Source: Smittium mucronatum
Taxonomy: Eukaryota; Kickxellomycota; Harpellomycetes; Harpellales; Legeriomycetaceae
Assembly (NCBI GenBank): GCA_001953115.1
Contig: LSSL01000080.1
Location: 41,430 to 54,063 of the forward strand
DNA length: 12,634 bases
Reading direction: 5' to 3'
Part shown: positions 1 through 9,103 of the stretch, piece after piece
Layout: every line of letters starts with the position of its first letter
Numbering within the stretch: the first letter of the stretch is position 1
Notes under the pieces: model-generated
What the model saw: only the letters and a program-made list of their open reading frames with translations
Databases searched by the model: none
What the model was told of the DNA's origin: nothing
Made by a program: the position numbers and the translations under genes

Positions 1-129
1 TCATTCGCTCGAATAGAAGCACCATTAATGTTCCAGAAAAGTACCAATTATAACCAGACCCCTTCGCCCACCCATCCCCCACACACCTCCAACTCGCTTA
101 TTAGACTAATGGAACCTCCTGTATTTTAA
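1..129 (+). CDS. Possible 3' end of an unidentified gene (partial, C-terminal 42 codons)
   Basis: Frame 1 is open from the window edge to a TAA at 127-129, giving 42 residues. The product is rich in Pro, Thr, Ser and Asn, with a short Pro/His/Thr stretch in the middle and the last residues M-E-P-P-V-F. I recognise no domain, and the tail reads like a disordered C-terminus. The main support is composition: the first 120 bases have 56 G/C, against about 15-20% in the DNA that follows, and the change comes almost exactly at the stop. The island is also strongly C-skewed (61-120 has 28 C and 5 G). An AATAAA at 256-261 could serve as a poly(A) signal. On the minus strand one frame is also open for about 33 codons to the window edge, so a minus-strand gene or a non-coding C-rich repeat is possible. 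No start can be assigned because the 5' part is outside the window. Confidence 0.4.
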   Translation, partial: SFARIEAPLMFQKSTNYNQTPSPTHPPHTSNSLIRLMEPPVF

Positions 130-1743
130 TTTTTATATTTATAGAATAGGTTCGATTTTATTTCACTGATTCGCAATCGTTTAAAATAATAATTTTTTTT
201 ATAAAAAAAAAAGATAAATCAGCCATTGATATTATTTAATATTTATTCTGATAAAAATAAAGTCCTGTTATTAAATTTTTATAATTAATAGATATTTAAG
301 CAAAATCCACAAATGAATTATAACCTCTATTTGTTTTTCTCAGTTGGGTCTGTTTATTTACCATCTCTTCCATCACTTGTGTACTCTTTAGTTCAATATT
401 TACATGCCAATATTTATTTAAACTTATTTTCATTAGAGATATATTTAAACCTCGATTATGGGGACTTTTTATCCAAACTAACTATTTAAAATTTTGATAA
501 GTTGAAATGAGTATCCCAAAATAGTATTGAAAAATTTTTCGAAACTATAAAAAAATAATCTTTAATTCCTTAATTAATATTCCATGCAAATTTCTGTTTT
601 TTAAACCCCATTTATTTATTAACTATTCGTGCAAACCTGCTATTTTTAAATTTATTACAAGACCAAATGAGTTGTCTTGATTTTTTAAATTACAAATATT
701 TCAATACATTATTAATACAATTTTTGTTAACTTTTAATAGTATTTGAATGTAATATAACATATTATGCAAACTGTACTTGTTTTTTAAACCTATTACGGG
801 TGATATATCGATCTTTAAAACAATTAATGGGAAGTAATTTAATTAACCCAATAACTTTTTAATGGGGAATAAAATTAAGTATCGAAAAATTCCCAGAAAC
901 AACTCTCATTTTATCTTTTGCTGACATTGTGGTCTTTATTAATCGTTTACAAGAGTTCAACAGAAGATATGTTTAATGATCGCCCGCAGTTTAAACTTTT
1001 CATATTTCGTTAGTAGAGAAATTATAATAATACATTGTATTTAAAATAAGTTAATTCGGACACTTTTTTAAAAAAAAAATGTTTATACCATCTACTCGAC
1101 TTTGATAATCCAAAAAAAGTATCTTTTTTACCATTTTTTTCCTAGCCGGATTCGATGAAATATCTCATTATAAATAAAAATGTGTTAAATTTATTGTTTT
1201 CTATCGGAAACTCGCTATTAAAAAACCCCCAGCATTTTTTTAGAAAATGATACTCCCTGTTTTCAAATAGAATAAGTATTTTTAGAGCTTTACAAAAATT
1301 AAATAGTATTAATGACACATTATAATACTAAATTCACGAAAAAGGGGGGGGGGGGGAAACCGAGAGAAAGCTCAAAAAATGAAAGACAGTTTTTTATAAA
1401 TAAAAAAAAGCTCCAAAATCCTTCTCTCTGTTATTTAAATTTTCCGGATATAAAACTTGAAATATCCGAATCATTTAACCTTTCTAAACTTTAATTAATA
1501 TTATTTATTTATTAAATAGCTTTTCCACATATTTAAGTCAAAAAAATTATATCATTTTCGATTATTTATATTATTGGGCTTTATTTCATTTTCATTTATT
1601 TATCTATTTAATCATTCTATCAACAATAAAAATTACTAAAAGAACCTCTTTCAGAATGCTTAAACTCTAAACTAAACATAATCCATTAAATCACTGTTTG
1701 AGCTCAAATCTTAAGTGAATCGTTAATATTTTTTTGTGGCAAA
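130..1743. other. AT-rich non-coding stretch
   Basis: I find no gene here. The sequence is low-complexity A/T with short homopolymers, stops are frequent in all frames, and no tRNA-like or rRNA-like GC-rich block appears. A 61-codon ATG frame at 1312-1494 is open, but part of it is a translated G homopolymer and it has no recognisable domain, so I treat it as chance. Confidence 0.6.
1344..1356 (+). repeat. G13 homopolymer
   Basis: Thirteen consecutive G residues follow AAAAA in DNA that is otherwise about 80% A/T. A/T homopolymers are common in this window, but this is the only long G tract. It could be a slippage-expanded site, a potential G-rich secondary structure, or an assembly or tailing artefact. 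Confidence 0.9.
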
Positions 1744-2160
1744 TGGTAAGCCTATGTCCAATAGTTCTTTTACAAAAGGTTATAAGATTTAACTTTAGAG
1801 ATTATATTCTATTAAATGTCTATTTTTATTATCTACATTTTCCTTATTTATTATATATTAAATACTTTGGAATTTTTCTCTTCCCGAATAGCTATAAGCC
1901 AAAAGTTGGATTGATTTGTGAGATTCTTGGTTTTTCGGAAAAACTCCCAATTTATAAAGGCAGGAAAACAAGAATAAATTATAATTAAAGCTATTCTTCA
2001 TACTCAAACTTTTAATGAGTGGGGATTGGGATCGATGTTTTTTTATGATTTAAGCCAATAATAGGGACTTTTTTATGGGGAGTGATGCAGTTTTAGCATT
2101 TTTTATATTAAAAATAAAGGACCAGAAGAAGGCGAAGACATAATTAAAGGCAGAATGTAA
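1743..2160 (+). pseudogene. Possible unidentified coding relic
   Basis: An ATG frame runs from 1743 to TAA 1986-1988 (81 codons), with a hydrophobic, Tyr/Phe/Leu-rich middle and a more polar end. Immediately after it, in another frame, 1990-2160 reads as a protein-like stretch interrupted by TAA 2059-2061, TAG 2062-2064 and TGA 2083-2085. It ends with a charged, coding-looking run (K-N-K-G-P-E-E-G-E-D) before TAA 2158-2160. G/C and codon variety are slightly above the surroundings. I cannot assign a family. A chance open frame of about this length is expected roughly once in this much AT-rich DNA, so the first part alone is weak evidence. The minus-strand open frame over 2050-2235 is an alternative reading that I think less likely. 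Confidence 0.18.
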
Positions 2161-2713
2161 TTTTTTAATTTTCCTCTTTGTCTGATTTTGAACACGATTA
2201 ATCATATATAAAATCTTTGGTTGATATCTGATCAATTGTTAGTTAAATTGACATAATAAAAATTTAAGAAAACTTCTTTAGCAAAGTAATTAAAGTTACA
2301 CCATTTTAAGCAAAAAAGTTCACTTTTATTCGCTTAGCTAATTTTTTCCAAAAAAAAGGCATTTTTATTATTTATATTCCGACTTAAGTTACTAACAATA
2401 CCATGTGCAGCCTTAAGCAAATCCTATTAATTCTCTTTTTACTCCAAAATGATATTTTAATATAGCTGGATATCATTAAAATTATAAAATAACCATTAAA
2501 GAATAATTAATATATATTTTTACTTTATTTTTCTGCAAAATATTATTACACTTGATCTTATTCCTTTTTTTTTATCCAGGTGATATTGTACTTTTCTTTC
2601 AAAAAATTTATACTTAGTACCTCCAAACATTTTGACATATAAAAATGACATGAATTTAATAAAAAAAATTATTAATTTCCGAAACTTCTTGAGTGAAATC
2701 AGCTCTAGAATTC

Positions 2714-2726
2714 AAAAAAAAAAAAA
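2714..2726 (+). repeat. A13 homopolymer
   Basis: Thirteen consecutive A residues. It is one of the longest A/T runs in the window and matches the A13 run inside the retroelement RT, suggesting general homopolymer slippage in this genome. Confidence 0.9.
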
Positions 2727-3434
2727 CATAAAATAATCATCAAGATCTTAAATCCATTTCTGCATATAAATAAATCATACCACCGGAAATAATAATAATA
2801 TTTGACTAAAGCCGTCAAAAATATCAAAAAAATTATTATCCACAGGTACATATTAGCATTTTTATTTTTATCAAAAATACCATTTAAACAAAATAAATTT
2901 TATCAAAAAATTTGAAAATATTTTAAATAATATATTCTAATTCTATAAAATAATAAAAAGTATAAGGTGTAAAAGTATAATACCTCGAAAAATATTAAAG
3001 CATATATAAATCATTCGGTAAATTTTTATCTAAAATTTACTTATGAAGGAACATTTTACCTCTTAAAAACGTCTTGGAATAGTAAAATGGTTCTAAAATA
3101 GGATTTTATAACTATACTTTCTTAGAAAACAATAAAATTATTTTTAAAAGATTCCGAATTATTTTTTTTATGGTAAATTACAGTTCATAAAGTTGAAAAA
3201 AAAATTATAACAATCAAAAATTCGCTATATTTTCATACTTACTGATACCAAAAATCATCGAAGAAGTGAAATTTTGGTTTTACAGATGGAAGTAACATCC
3301 TGAATATGTATTTTAGCATATATATCCATATTTAATGCGCTGAACTGGTATTGAAAAGCCGCAGATTAAATATATGTCATTTTTATAAATCTTTAGATAT
3401 TTTTTCTAAAATAAAATAAATTCTCTACATTTTT

Positions 3435-3468
3435 GATCACTCAGATTTTTTTTTGTATTGGAGTGATC
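3435..3468. repeat. Inverted repeat, 8-bp perfect arms
   Basis: GATCACTC at 3435-3442 and GAGTGATC at 3461-3468 are perfect reverse complements separated by 18 T-rich bases. The arms contain four G/C each, which is unusual in this AT-rich DNA. It may form a small hairpin. No adjacent gene gives it a role. Confidence 0.6.
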
Positions 3469-5495
3469 TTAATCAGTCCTTGAAAATTATTGAGAACCAG
3501 ATAACAATAAAAATTAACGCACTTATTTTTTTACGAGATTTTAATAGTTGCTGAATAGTTCTGATCATTCATAAAATACGCGAATCACGAACAAAAAGCT
3601 ATTATCGGAAAACTTATTTGTGGTCTCATTAAAAGTATTAAGCTGTATATAATTAAATATATGTGAATTTTTTCATAAAATTTCGTATTATGGTTTATTT
3701 TAAGAAATTAAAAGTAATTCTTTACCATCTAGGGTTGATATATAATTTTTAAAAAAACTTTTGTACCCTTTAAGATATAACTCAATTTCAGTTTATTTTT
3801 TCCCATAATGATGCTGCCATTATACATCATATTATTTAATAATTTATATTATAGTGTTCAAAAAAATTATTATCTGGTATATTTTCACGATTCTAATCCA
3901 TCTTTAATAGTTCTATCATACCTTTAAAATCCATCAACTTTTGTATGGGTAAAGATTGAATATCACTTAAATTAATTCGAGTTTTTTTTGAAATACATAT
4001 CTAGATTTTTGAATATTATATATGGTATCTTATTTAGGCATTCCCATTTTGTAAAAATAGATTTTTTTTGCCTTTTTAAAAAAAAAATAGCAAGGAATTA
4101 ATTTATTTTCCCATAAATCACATAATATAGCTCTTTTAAATTGTTTAAAAAAAATTCTTCTACATTTTTTATAATTTTTTGTCTACAAAGACGAAAAGTT
4201 AATTCTAAATCGATCAAAAAAAAAATATAAAGTGCTTGATTGGGCAACTTCTTGTGGAATATGAAATTAATTTTTTTATTTACTACTCATATTTTCTCTT
4301 TCCTAATATACTTTATGAAAATTAAGAGGCCAAAGATAAGAATTTTTATCATCGCTAATTAATATAGAGTTTGATAATTGGATGAATTACTGAACGAAAT
4401 TTGTGATGGCAGAAATTATAAAAGCTTTATTTTCATATATTAATTTGAATTTCGGGTCCAGATGTAGATAATTATCCTTTTATAATATTTTTATTCGATT
4501 TATCGAAGTAACTGCAGCTATTAATTTTTCTAAATCAGAAGAGAAACGGGACATATGTGGATTTTAATAGCCACTTTTTATTTCAAAAAATTGATACACA
4601 TTTCTGAAAAGAAATATTTAGTTTCTTTTTAAAGAAAATTCTCATAAATTTTGACTTTAGAATAAATAATATTGACTTATACTTGAACCCCTTCATTTTA
4701 AGTGTCCTTTTTATTTTTCTGACTTTTACGCCTAGTTTAAGCTGTTAAATAATATTTTATTTATGGTCGAAATTTTCGATTGGTGGAAAATTATAACAGA
4801 GGATTTTATATTCGTATTTCGTAACTCTAACAATGTTAAAATTTATTAAATATAATATTAAACGGAAATAAATTATCCTTAAAGTTACAAAAGTAATAAA
4901 GTTTCGATACATAAATTTTCAATGTTTTAGTATATTAAATCCGCATATTTTTTCTTTGATTTTTGTATAGATCTTTAACCGCTAATTCAAATTCTATTAA
5001 ACACTTTTCAAAATTTCAAAATATAGTTCTTATTTTTTTTAAACTATCAATTATTTAATAATAATATCAGAAGAAAAAAGAAACAGTGGAAGAGTGGATT
5101 AAAGTAATTTTTTAGAGTAACAAATACAAATTTGTAAATTACGTTACATATTCCATTTTTTTAAAAAAAGAACTTTACAAAACACAAAATTAATTTTTTT
5201 AAATTAAACTTAAAGTTGAAATAGTTCGATTTAATTTGATACTTTTTTATGAAATATAATATATTTTTTATTGTAAAAAAGATGCGTGCTTTGATCTCAT
5301 TTAAAAATTCTGCAAATATATTAGAGTTCACTTATATTGGATTTCATAAAATGATATTTGAACCAAATTTATGAAAAAATCAAATCTATGAATATAATCA
5401 CCTTTTTTCTTCAGATTGGTGTGAACATTAATTATTTTCCTAATGAAAATAGGTGGATATACAATAATTTCCAAAAATTAATAAAAAATAAAAAA

Positions 5496-5518
5496 TCAAA
5501 AATCAAAAATTAATTTTT
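5496..5518. repeat. TCAAAAA tandem plus A/T palindrome
   Basis: Two adjacent copies of TCAAAAA (5496-5502 and 5503-5509) run into the 14-bp perfect palindrome AAAAATTAATTTTT (5505-5518). This is simple-sequence DNA with no evident function. Confidence 0.6.
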
Positions 5519-5897
5519 TCATTTTTCATTACGAATATAATTGTGGATTATTTTTTTATATTCAGTAAAAAGTGGTTAATTAATTTAATGAAGGACGTGT
5601 TTACTTTATGTCTCATATATATATAACCAATTATACAAATTAAATCCTTTTATAACTTAAAAGCTTGTTTTTTCATCTTTTTTTTAATAAGTCTTATTAT
5701 TTAAAAGATTTTATTGTAATATTATTGATATTATCAAATTATTTCTTGTTTCAATTTAAAAATAATTTTCTATTACCTATTTCAATCTCCGTAAACGTCA
5801 AAATTAAAGAGTTAATTAATACTTGATAAAATTTGGAATACATATTTTTATTCAAATTACAAACATTTATTAATTAACAATCCATCACATTAATAAT

Positions 5898-5923
5898 AGA
5901 GACACTAATTGTCTCTTTTTTTT
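5898..5923 (+). terminator. Hairpin followed by a T run (terminator-like shape)
   Basis: AGAGACA at 5898-5904 pairs perfectly with TGTCTCT at 5910-5916 around a 5-base loop (CTAAT) and is followed by T residues to 5923. In a bacterium this would look like an intrinsic terminator. In the eukaryotic context implied by the retroelement, only the T run could matter (as a Pol III stop), and there is no gene just upstream. I record the structure, not a proven function. Confidence 0.25.
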
Positions 5924-6202
5924 GATAATTTTTAACACTTCAATTTATATTTTATAAATTGAACTCTTTTAACAGTCAAATTATACGATTTTAACCCAAT
6001 TTACTTGAAATTATCTTAATCATCCAATAAAACATTAAATTTTGAACAAACATTATTTAAATTATTTAAGATTTCGGAATAAGAAGTTATAAAAAATTAA
6101 AATAGTAGTATTAATACTGAAATTTCCAATGATTGGACTACATAAGAAAATATTATATTGAAAATAAAACTACTTATAACATATTAGGCGGTTAGAATTC
6201 GT

Positions 6203-6253
6203 GGTACCATTGAGATTTTGCAATGTAAAAAATACACATATATTTATGGTACC
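6203..6253. repeat. Inverted repeat GGTACCAT / ATGGTACC
   Basis: Perfect 8-bp arms at 6203-6210 and 6246-6253 enclose 35 bases. Each arm contains the self-complementary GGTACC. The left arm lies in a locally G/C-richer patch (6187-6210). It could be a hairpin, a protein-binding site pair or a trace of a small inverted-repeat element. No target duplication is evident. Confidence 0.5.
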
Positions 6254-7003
6254 GAAAAAATTAGATACAAATAACACTAATAATTCTAAATATTAGTAAA
6301 AAAATTAAAGTTAATAATGTGATTTTTCTTATTAAAATGTCATTGATTTCTTTATATCTGAGATTATTTTTGATTATAGGCCCCATAAGAAATTAACTTG
6401 TGATTTAAAAAATGGAAGGTTCATTTAATCACAACCATCTCTATTTAAGATACCAGTGGCTTAATCAGAGATTTCATCAATAAAAATGGATTGGGTTGAG
6501 CTGTTACTCATTTAATTTTTAATTGGCTAATATTGAATTGATTTACAAATATATATCCCAAATCATTTTTAATTTATCTTATAAGGCATAAAACACTTAA
6601 TTTATTTAACTGATATTTTTATATTTATGGTTAGATAAAGTAGATAATCACTATAAAAAATATTGTTCTATTTTAGTTTTTTACTATATATACCAAAATT
6701 ACTTAATTTTTTTTCTTTAATAAACATTATCATTATGAGAAAATATAATAGCAGATTATATATTGGATTGCTGTTTGATTATAATTCTTTTTTTATTTTA
6801 TTAAAAGCTTAATTTCATTGGCCAAATTTTTATTTCATTCCGATATTGATAACTAGGCGAAATAAAAAAATACATGTGTTATTTTTTCATATTACAAATT
6901 TCATATTTTATCCCTTCAAAATTTAATTTTCCAAGTACTAATTCGATCTACCTGAATAAAAACATATTTTAAATTTTAATTAGAATTTTTAATTAACGTT
7001 TTT

Positions 7004-7022
7004 AATATATATATATATATTA
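7004..7022. repeat. (AT)n microsatellite
   Basis: An alternating A/T run of about 19 bases. It is simple sequence and self-complementary. Confidence 0.85.
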
Positions 7023-8498
7023 TCCTATATAAATCTGGATAGTAGCCATATGGAATCTAAATAGCCTAAAATAGATCATGTAAGCAAAAGAATGACTCTA
7101 TCATTAAATAAAAATAATTTTGGAAATATAATTTAATAATATTATTATCAATTTGTTTTTTTAAAAAAAAAAGAGAAAAGAGAAAAAAATTGTTTTAAAA
7201 ATACCATTTTATTATTAGTAGTGCAAAGAATTTAAACTTTTGTATTACAGGGGTTTTTTTCTTAATACTGATTTATTAAATGTTATCCCAAAAGAGTTTA
7301 TTTGAATTCACATAAAATTTAAAGTCTCTCTATTTTTTTATAGTTTTCGGGCTGAATAAATCAAAAATTATAAAAAAATTATATTTCTAATTAATTTATA
7401 TAAAAATTTTGGATTTTTTTTTTGAATGCTTCTAGTCAAAATGCTTATTTTTTTGCTAGAATTAAATATGATTTTAGTTTTTTGAGACTTTTTTACAAGC
7501 ATTTTCAGTTTAATTTTAAATCACATTTTCGATAAATTTCATAGGAATATAAATTATTTAATAGTTTCCCATCCCCATAAATCTTTAATTTAGTCGCTTT
7601 AAAATATTTACATCAATTTAAAAAGTGTTTAAATTATAAGATTTAAGATCTTATTTATTTAAGGAAATTTAATCGTTTCAAAATTTTCAAAATTATCATA
7701 ACTAATATATCCCAAGAATAAAAAATATATAGATAGTGTGTTTAATTTTTGGATTATATTGTTGTATAATTATAATGATTTACACCTAGCTTAGGTTGAA
7801 TATTTTATAAACAGAAATAAGTTTCATATATCTCTAAAAACATTAACCTAAACAAAAATTGCTCAAGAATAAAGCTAATAAATATTTATTATTAATATTC
7901 TATGTTAAAATAATTCAAATCATAAAAATATAAATTAAACTGAAATTAAAAGAAATAAAAATCCCTCTTTTTCTAAAAAAAATTTACAAGCCGTTTAATA
8001 TCTTTTCATCGGGGTTTAAAAATTATCCTTCAAAGCGCTACCTTATACGAAAAATCAAAAAATAAGTATAAATTATATGTGAGAAAAAAATTCGTGTTTG
8101 ATAAAAAATATTAAATATGAGTAGTATAAATTCATTCTAAATTAACGATGGGAAAAAATCATAAATTTGTGCCTTCTCAATTTTATGCAAATTTATCTGC
8201 GTCGCATGAATAATAAATCCACCATTTTTTGTCTAATTTATTTTTTAATTAAAAATCAAAATGATCATTTTCCCTCATATGGTTTTTTTTATTTGATAAA
8301 TTAATTAAAATTCTTTTTATATATTATTATATTAAATTATTTAATTTAATCTTTTTTTAAAATAAGTTTTAAAAAAATAAAACGAAAAAAAGAGTTTGTT
8401 TTCTCGTTCTAATATTTTTTGAAAAATATAATATACCAAACATTGAACCATGACAAGAGAGAAATCTTACAATACTAAAGTCAGAAATATAAATCAGA

Positions 8499-8524
8499 AA
8501 TAATAATAATGATAATAATAATAG
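8499..8524. repeat. (TAA)n microsatellite with one G interruption
   Basis: Eight or so TAA/ATA units are interrupted once by a G (at 8511), about 185 bases before the retroelement end. Confidence 0.85.
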
Positions 8525-8694
8525 ATCATCCTTGGTTTGTCCAATGGTATAGCATAAATATTTTAAAATTGTCATATTGTGCATCAGATATATTCAATAC
8601 TGAAATCTAGTTAATTTAATTACTCATTTAATTAATTATTTTATTCTAGCATATTTTTTCTTTTTATAATTTATTTTTTCTGGGGAGAGTTATT

Positions 8695-8735
8695 TACTCT
8701 AGACATAGTGTTATGTCTTGAGGTGTTAAAGAGTA
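8695..8735. repeat. Nested inverted repeat spanning the LTR boundary
   Basis: AGACATA at 8701-8707 pairs with TATGTCT at 8712-8718 around a 4-base loop. TACTCT at 8695-8700, directly outside it, pairs with AGAGTA at 8730-8735, leaving an 11-base bulge on one side. The inferred element end at 8708/8709 falls inside the inner loop, so host flank pairs with LTR sequence. This may be coincidence, or it may reflect a palindromic insertion site. Confidence 0.5.
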
Positions 8736-8824
8736 TGCGTGTTGTTATTAAGTTTGATTTGAGTTTTTTCTATTAAAATATTCAAGTCTGATGGCTTTGG
8801 TATAGCCTAGCTCGGTGTGTGTTG

Positions 8825-8832
8825 TTTATATA
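8825..8832 (-). promoter_or_regulatory. TATA-like box in the LTR
   Basis: TATATAAA on the minus strand lies about 245 bases into the LTR and is followed by a more G/C-containing stretch. This is the usual layout of a U3 promoter just before R. An AATAAA-like element lies about 30 bases upstream of it. The assignment is by position and consensus only. Confidence 0.4.
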
Positions 8833-9045
8833 AGGATGACACTATAGTTAAAAGATTTTATTTGAAAAAATAAAGATAGAACCGGGATTTAAATTCTGCT
8901 AATCCAACAATGCTAATAATTATATTTAATTAGAGATTTTATATTTCTAAAAGTATTAGCTGATTTTCAATCAATTTAATTAACCAAAAACACGAAGGAA
9001 ATTTTTATTATCAATGCGATATTTAGCTTGTGGCTATTATTTGTT

Positions 9046-9063
9046 GGATAATTAATATTATCC
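9046..9063. repeat. Perfect hairpin in the LTR U3 end
   Basis: GGATAAT (9046-9052) and ATTATCC (9057-9063) are perfect reverse complements around a 4-base TAAT loop, 12 bases inside the LTR start. It could be a dimeric factor-binding site in U3. Confidence 0.55.
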
Positions 9064-9075
9064 ATACATATAACA

Positions 9076-9083
9076 TTCCCCCT
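9076..9083 (-). promoter_or_regulatory. Polypurine tract (plus-strand primer site)
   Basis: AGGGGGAA on the minus strand directly abuts the TGTTAT start of the LTR and lies 20 bases after the inferred pol stop (9104-9106). In LTR retroelements this tract resists RNase H and primes second-strand DNA synthesis. Sequence, position and contact with the LTR all agree. Confidence 0.8.
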
Positions 9084-9103
9084 AATTAAATTTTGATCCT
9101 ATA

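Larger units (their letters stand above)
2161..5897. other. AT-rich gene desert
   Basis: I see no supported gene in this 3.7 kb. It contains many A and T runs, including A13 at 2714-2726, a short inverted repeat at 3435-3468, and a small TCAAAAA tandem with a palindrome at 5496-5518. A somewhat less monotonous patch around 3240-3370 has several short open segments but no recognisable protein. Confidence 0.6.
5924..8708. other. AT-rich non-coding stretch up to the retroelement
   Basis: No supported gene. It includes the GGTACCAT inverted repeat at 6203-6253, a weak broken frame at 6412-6591, an (AT)n run at 7004-7022 and a (TAA)n run at 8499-8524. A 71-codon minus-strand frame at 8369-8584 lies across the TAA microsatellite and encodes mainly Leu/Ile/Phe/Ser from simple sequence, so I do not accept it as a gene. 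The last 60 bases flank the LTR. Confidence 0.6.
8709..9075 (-). repeat. 3' LTR of the gypsy element (about 367 bp)
   Basis: On the minus strand the LTR begins TGTTATATG right after the polypurine tract at 9075 and ends GACATAACA at 8709. Both ends carry the canonical TG...CA, within a 6-bp matching inverted terminal repeat (TGTTAT/ATAACA). It contains a TATA-like box at 8825-8832 and a perfect 18-bp hairpin sequence near its start (9046-9063). The inner end is fixed well by the PPT. The outer end rests on the inverted repeat and cannot be confirmed without the second LTR. Confidence 0.75.

Noticed and set aside
140..160. GGTTCGATT resembling a tRNA T-loop
   Set aside because: No matching acceptor, D or anticodon arms and no GC-rich 70-90 base block around it. 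The similar GGATTCGATG near 1147 fails in the same way.
1312..1494. 60-residue plus-strand open frame
   Set aside because: It contains the G13 run read as Gly codons and A-rich Lys/Asn codons, has no domain, and its length is near chance expectation in this composition.
2050..2235. 61-residue minus-strand open frame
   Set aside because: No recognisable family. It overlaps the slightly more coding-like plus-strand relic and has the Ile/Lys/Phe composition expected of AT-rich chance frames.
8369..8584. 71-residue minus-strand open frame
   Set aside because: It crosses the TAA microsatellite, which reads as repeated Leu/Ile-type codons, and the rest is simple sequence. A hydrophobic product from such DNA is expected by chance.
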